Shown in pieces: positions 60,431-64,000 of a DNA stretch of 64,000 nt. The stretch is taken from the NCBI RefSeq assembly GCF_049257235.1, contig NZ_JBMMUF010000001.1, positions 1-64,000 of the forward strand, read 5' to 3'. The notes beneath the pieces are model-generated. The model saw nothing but the letters and a program-made list of their open reading frames with translations, was not told the DNA's origin and searched no databases. This DNA comes from Pseudoalteromonas sp049257235 (GTDB taxonomy: Bacteria; Pseudomonadota; Gammaproteobacteria; Enterobacterales; Alteromonadaceae). How positions within the stretch are numbered: the first letter of the stretch is position 1; every line of letters starts with the position of its first letter. The translations under genes were made by a program, and so were the position numbers.

Positions 60431-63400
60431 ATGAAACGCATGCTAATCAATGCGACGCAGCAAGAAGAAATGCGCGTTGCACTGGTTGATGGCCAGCGCC
60501 TGTATGATTTAGATATCGAAAGCCCTGGACACGAACAAAAGAAAGCAAACATTTATAAGGGTAAAATTACCCGTATTGAACCTTCACTAGAAGCAGCATT
60601 TGTAGATTATGGCGCCGAACGCCACGGCTTCCTGCCTTTAAAAGAAATCGCTCGTACCTATTTCCCTGACGGGTATACCTTCAGCGGTCGCCCTAACATC
60701 AAAGATGTGATTAAAGAAGGCCAAGAAGTTATCGTACAGGTAGATAAAGAAGAACGTGGCCAAAAAGGTGCTGCATTAACAACCTTTATTTCGGTTGCAG
60801 GTAGCTACCTTGTATTAATGCCGAACAACCCTCGCGCAGGGGGTATTTCTCGCCGTATCGAAGGTGAAGAGCGTGCAGATCTTAAAGAAGCATTAAGCCG
60901 CTTAGAACTACCAAAAGGTATGGGACTGATCGTTCGCACTGCGGGTGTTGGCAAGTCGTTTGAAGAGCTTGAGTACGACTTACGCGCCCTGCTCGTTCAC
61001 TGGCAAGCGATTAAAGACGCAGCAGACAGCGGAAAGGCTCCATTCTTGATTCACCAAGAAAGTAACGTAATTTTCCGCGCAATTCGCGATTATCTACGCC
61101 GCGATATCGGTGAAATTTTAATTGATAAGCCTCGCGTATTTGAAGAAGCAAAAGCGCACATTGAGCGTTTTCGCCCTGACTTCATGAATCGTGTAAAGCT
61201 TTATCAAAACGACGTGCCTCTATTTACGCACTACCAAATTGAAAGTCAGATTGAATCCGCATTCCAACGTGAAGTGCGCTTACCATCTGGTGGTTCAATT
61301 GTTATCGACCCGACAGAAGCATTGACGTCAATTGATATCAACTCGTCAAAAGCTACCAAGGGCAGTGATATTGAAGAAACCGCGCTAAACACCAACCTAG
61401 AAGCAGCTGATGAAATTGCCCGCCAATTACGTTTGCGCGACTTAGGTGGTCTGATCGTAATTGATTTCATTGATATGACGCCTCCTCGCCACCAACGTGA
61501 AGTTGAAAACCGTTTGAAAGATGCTGCACGCCAAGACCGTGCTCGTGTACAAATTGGCAAAATCTCTCGCTTTGGCTTATTGGAAATGTCACGCCAGCGC
61601 CTGCGTCCTTCTCTTGGTGAAGCAAGCCAAGGCACATGCCCTCGTTGTAGTGGTCAAGGTACCATTCGCTCGAATGAGTCAATTGCCCTTTCTATCCTTC
61701 GATTAATTGAAGAAGAAGCGATTAAAGACAATACCTCACAAGTGAATGCACAGGTTCCTGTAGCCGTAGGTGCATACCTTCTAAATGAGAAGCGTCGTAG
61801 CGTTCAACGTATTGAGAAACGCCACAATTGTGATGTTGTGATCATTCCAAATCAACACATGGAAACACCTCACTACGAAGTGGTCCGCTTGCGCAAAGAT
61901 GAAACACTTGAAGCAGCAAGTTATGAGCAGATCGTGCAACCTGAGCCTGAAGCAATAGAGTATTCACGCGCACCGGTAGCTCCACAACGCGAAGAACCTG
62001 TTCTTAAAGGCGTAGCGATGCCAAAAGAACCAGCTCCGGTTGCCAAAGCTAAGCCGCAGTCTCAAGCGCCAAGCAAAGAAGAAGGTTTATTAACGCGTAT
62101 CAGCAACTGGTTGAAAGCCTTATTCGCTGGTGAAGATGAGCAAGAGCAAAAGAAAGGCAAAGGTGCTAATAAAGACCGTTCTTCAGGTGATCGTCGTCGT
62201 GGCAACAACCAACGCCGTCGTAACAATCAATCTCGCAATAAGCCTCGTGGCCAGAACCAAAAAGCCACGGACAAGCCAGAGAAAGAGAGCAAAGACACAA
62301 ATGAGCAAGGCCGCAGCAATAGCGAACGTCCTGAGAATCGTAATAAACGTCGTCGCTCACAAAATCGTCGCAACCGCAACAACGCTGAGAGTACAGAGGC
62401 TCGTAACACTGAAACTGTTGTAGAAGCAAAAGAAGAGCAGCAAGAAGCGCCTAAGCCGAAACAACGCCGTCAGCGTCGTAATTTGCGTAAAAAAGTTCGC
62501 GTACAAAGTGAAAGTAGTGAAGCGCCAGTAGTAACGAATGATGCGCAACTGCACGCTGAAGTAGCAAACGTGCCGCACAAAGAAACGGCAACGCCGACTC
62601 AAACAGCCCAAGAAGTAGCTAAGCCAAAAGCACAAGCCGCTACCCAAGACGTTGTTGAAGCGACTGTTGAAGCTAAGCCGAAAGCTCAGGCCGTTGACGC
62701 TCAAGAGCCTACGGAGCAACACAGTTCACAAACTGATGTTAGTGACACGCAACAAGAGTCTATTGAGCAAGCTGATGGTGAGAAAGAAGGTCGTACACGT
62801 ACGCGCCGTTCGCCTCGCCACCTTCGTGCCGCTGGCCAGCGCCGTCGTCGCGATAAGCAAGACGTTGAAGGTGAGAAGCTAGCATTTGTTCCTGTAGCGG
62901 ATCAGGCTATGGCTGAAGAAGCCAAATTGGCTGAGAGCAGCGATTCGGACTCTGAGAAAGCAAACGTAAATATGGATGTAGCTTCACAAGCACCAGAGCA
63001 ACACGATGTAGACGCTCCAGTAGCAGTGGCAGAAACAGCTGCACCAGAAGATGTGCAACCAGAACCACAAACAAGCGCACCTCAAGCGACTGAAGAGCTC
63101 GCTGCACAATGCTCTGAGAACGAAGAGCCGACATCAGCTGACGCTGACGTATCACCGACAGATGGGCAAACAGTTGCAAGCTCTGAGCAGCACACGGAAG
63201 AAGTAGCTCAAGAGCAACCAACACAGGCTCAAGAAACGAGCGTTACTGAAAGTGAAGTTGTGGCTGAACAGTCACAGCAGTCTGGCTCTGAAGAAACCGC
63301 TGAGCAAAGTGTGGTTGAAGAAACTGCGCAAGCCAATACAGTGCAAGTTACAGAAGCTGTGACTGAGACAGTTACCGAGACCGTTGTTGAGACAACAGAG

Positions 63401-63691
63401 CAAGTACAACCAAAAGTAGCTCAGGCTGTTGAACCTGTGGTTGCTAAAAAGTCTTCGCTATTTGCTCACGTGAGCGCACCGATGACACAACCTAAAGCAG
63501 TTGCGCTTGCACCTGCTGGTGACATGCCATCAGCGATGAGCGTTGAACAGCGCGTAGCAGTGCTAAGTAGCAATCTCAAGCCAGGCTCTATCGCACCTAC
63601 GGGCCATGCCCACAGTGGCGCGGCTATTCCAAGTGTTAGTAAGCCTCAAGTGGCAACCGCATCTGAAACAGAAGCTGTCGTCGAAGAGTAA
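60431..63691 (+). CDS. rne: Ribonuclease E
   Basis: Endonuclease core of the RNA degradosome. The 1086 residues have the S1 domain (about 37-125), 5'-sensor and RNase H-like parts, DNase-I-like catalytic Asps in SIDINSSKATKG and LIVIDFIDM (about 303 and 346), zinc-link CPRC (about 403-406), then a disordered C-terminal half: amphipathic membrane helix GLLTRISNWLKALFAG (about 553-568), Arg-rich RNA-binding tracts (RRGNNQRRRNNQSRN), a long acidic Glu/Gln/Thr/Val region, and near the end HVSAPMTQP, like the PNPase-binding site of E. coli. ATG 60431 is the family start; the in-frame extension to 60347 is leader. Confidence 0.97.
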   Translation: MKRMLINATQQEEMRVALVDGQRLYDLDIESPGHEQKKANIYKGKITRIEPSLEAAFVDYGAERHGFLPLKEIARTYFPDGYTFSGRPNIKDVIKEGQEVIVQVDKEERGQKGAALTTFISVAGSYLVLMPNNPRAGGISRRIEGEERADLKEALSRLELPKGMGLIVRTAGVGKSFEELEYDLRALLVHWQAIKDAADSGKAPFLIHQESNVIFRAIRDYLRRDIGEILIDKPRVFEEAKAHIERFRPDFMNRVKLYQNDVPLFTHYQIESQIESAFQREVRLPSGGSIVIDPTEALTSIDINSSKATKGSDIEETALNTNLEAADEIARQLRLRDLGGLIVIDFIDMTPPRHQREVENRLKDAARQDRARVQIGKISRFGLLEMSRQRLRPSLGEASQGTCPRCSGQGTIRSNESIALSILRLIEEEAIKDNTSQVNAQVPVAVGAYLLNEKRRSVQRIEKRHNCDVVIIPNQHMETPHYEVVRLRKDETLEAASYEQIVQPEPEAIEYSRAPVAPQREEPVLKGVAMPKEPAPVAKAKPQSQAPSKEEGLLTRISNWLKALFAGEDEQEQKKGKGANKDRSSGDRRRGNNQRRRNNQSRNKPRGQNQKATDKPEKESKDTNEQGRSNSERPENRNKRRRSQNRRNRNNAESTEARNTETVVEAKEEQQEAPKPKQRRQRRNLRKKVRVQSESSEAPVVTNDAQLHAEVANVPHKETATPTQTAQEVAKPKAQAATQDVVEATVEAKPKAQAVDAQEPTEQHSSQTDVSDTQQESIEQADGEKEGRTRTRRSPRHLRAAGQRRRRDKQDVEGEKLAFVPVADQAMAEEAKLAESSDSDSEKANVNMDVASQAPEQHDVDAPVAVAETAAPEDVQPEPQTSAPQATEELAAQCSENEEPTSADADVSPTDGQTVASSEQHTEEVAQEQPTQAQETSVTESEVVAEQSQQSGSEETAEQSVVEETAQANTVQVTEAVTETVTETVVETTEQVQPKVAQAVEPVVAKKSSLFAHVSAPMTQPKAVALAPAGDMPSAMSVEQRVAVLSSNLKPGSIAPTGHAHSGAAIPSVSKPQVATASETEAVVEE

Positions 63692-63708
63692 ACAACACCT
63701 AGTAATAC

Positions 63709-63737
63709 AAAAAGCCGCTGAAATCAGCGGCTTTTTT
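63709..63737 (+). terminator. Terminator after rne
   Basis: GCCGCTGA (63714-63721), loop AA, TCAGCGGC (63724-63731), flanked by A-run and T-run. May also serve the convergent gene at the right edge. Confidence 0.9.
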
Positions 63738-63776
63738 GTTTCTCACAATTCCTTTTTATCCCGATACAAATGGGTA

Positions 63777-64000
63777 TTAATTCTTGTAGTCCCACTTCTC
63801 AATGGCAGATAAATAGTGCGCCATGGCATGATCTTCAACCAAATCAATACCTTTATCTTTTAACGCTGACACTGCACCATCTAAATAATCGATGAAACGG
63901 AACCAAAAGCCTGGCTCAGGGTGAATTTCCTTTTCTTCACTAATGTAAAAATACTGACCAACATGGCTGTAACCCATTAAACGAGCCGGCACTCGCGTGA
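63777..64000 (-). CDS. Hypothetical protein, C-terminal part (cut by the window edge)
   Basis: The frame stays open to the right edge, so at least 71 C-terminal residues of a gene are here and the start is probably outside. I do not recognise it. Visible are SHVGQYFYISEEKEIHPEPGFWF and DLVEDHAMAHYLSAIEKWDYKN; soluble and rich in aromatic residues. The in-frame GTG at 63992 could be a start only if this is a very short protein. Convergent with rne. Confidence 0.6.
   Translation of the reverse strand, partial: TRVPARLMGYSHVGQYFYISEEKEIHPEPGFWFRFIDYLDGAVSALKDKGIDLVEDHAMAHYLSAIEKWDYKN

Noticed and set aside
62130..63224. Long open frames on both strands inside rne
   Set aside because: They arise from the repetitive Arg- and Glu/Gln-rich codons of the RNase E C-terminal half; no ribosome sites or domains.
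1..64000. CRISPR array, prophage, insertion sequence or defence island
   Set aside because: No regularly spaced direct repeats, transposase, integrase, phage structural or restriction genes were seen in the window.

Overview
The window looks like chromosomal DNA of a marine gammaproteobacterium of the Alteromonadales, most likely Pseudoalteromonas. This rests on the 5' end of a 16S rRNA gene at the left edge, on gene order shared with E. coli and Shewanella (uvrY-uvrC-pgsA-tRNA; the rne-rluC-yceF-yceD-rpmF-plsX-fab-pabC-mltG-tmk-holB-tatD block), and on an Alteromonadales-style nag cluster (nagK-nagA-nagX-nagB). The genus is an inference. I saw no insertion sequence, prophage, CRISPR array or obvious genomic island; nearly all of it is core or metabolic DNA.

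Left part (1-9700): the start of an rrn operon (minus strand) with two promoters and a boxA-type leader; a sodium:alanine symporter; an array of seven tRNAs (Gly-Cys-Leu-Gly-Leu-Gly-Cys) behind its own strong promoter; pgsA, uvrC and the uvrY/gacA-type response regulator; a dicarboxylate/amino-acid symporter; cysK; a small lipoprotein. Middle left (9900-19700): fadE, a lipoprotein M2 dipeptidase, a porin-like barrel preceded by a nested palindrome of about 100 bp, an ABC exporter operon ending in a PH-domain gene, and metC-nudC.

Centre (19700-31000): N-acetylglucosamine use. NagK phosphorylates GlcNAc, NagA deacetylates it, NagB deaminates and isomerises it to fructose-6-P, and NagX is a membrane acetyltransferase-like protein. 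Two near-identical palindromes of the NagR type lie upstream of nagK and nagB. Divergent from nagK is a SatD-like/DUF3307 pair headed by two 18-mers that are exact reverse complements. Then come a 2-oxoglutarate oxygenase, pyrC, metR, a NIF3-family gene and an unrecognised Ala/Lys-rich small protein.

Right centre (30600-45750): the methylcitrate cycle for propionyl-CoA (regulator-prpB-prpC-acnD-prpF) under a GntR regulator with several TTGTCGACAA-like boxes; rsmF; a candidate small RNA; and a trehalose locus (TonB receptor, LacI regulator, MFS transporter, GH37 trehalase) with a matching LacI-type palindrome before both the receptor and the transporter.

Right part (45750-64000): a PhoD-like phosphatase, then the long conserved block for murein processing, DNA replication and fatty-acid synthesis. 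fabH, which sits between plsX and fabD in E. coli, is absent here. The block ends with rluC, the divergent rne with a long leader, and a partial gene at the right edge.

The best candidates for something little described are the SatD-like cyclase-fold/HTH gene with its mirrored operators, the structured RNA near 39,100, the palindrome upstream of the porin, and the hairpin-rich nagB leader.
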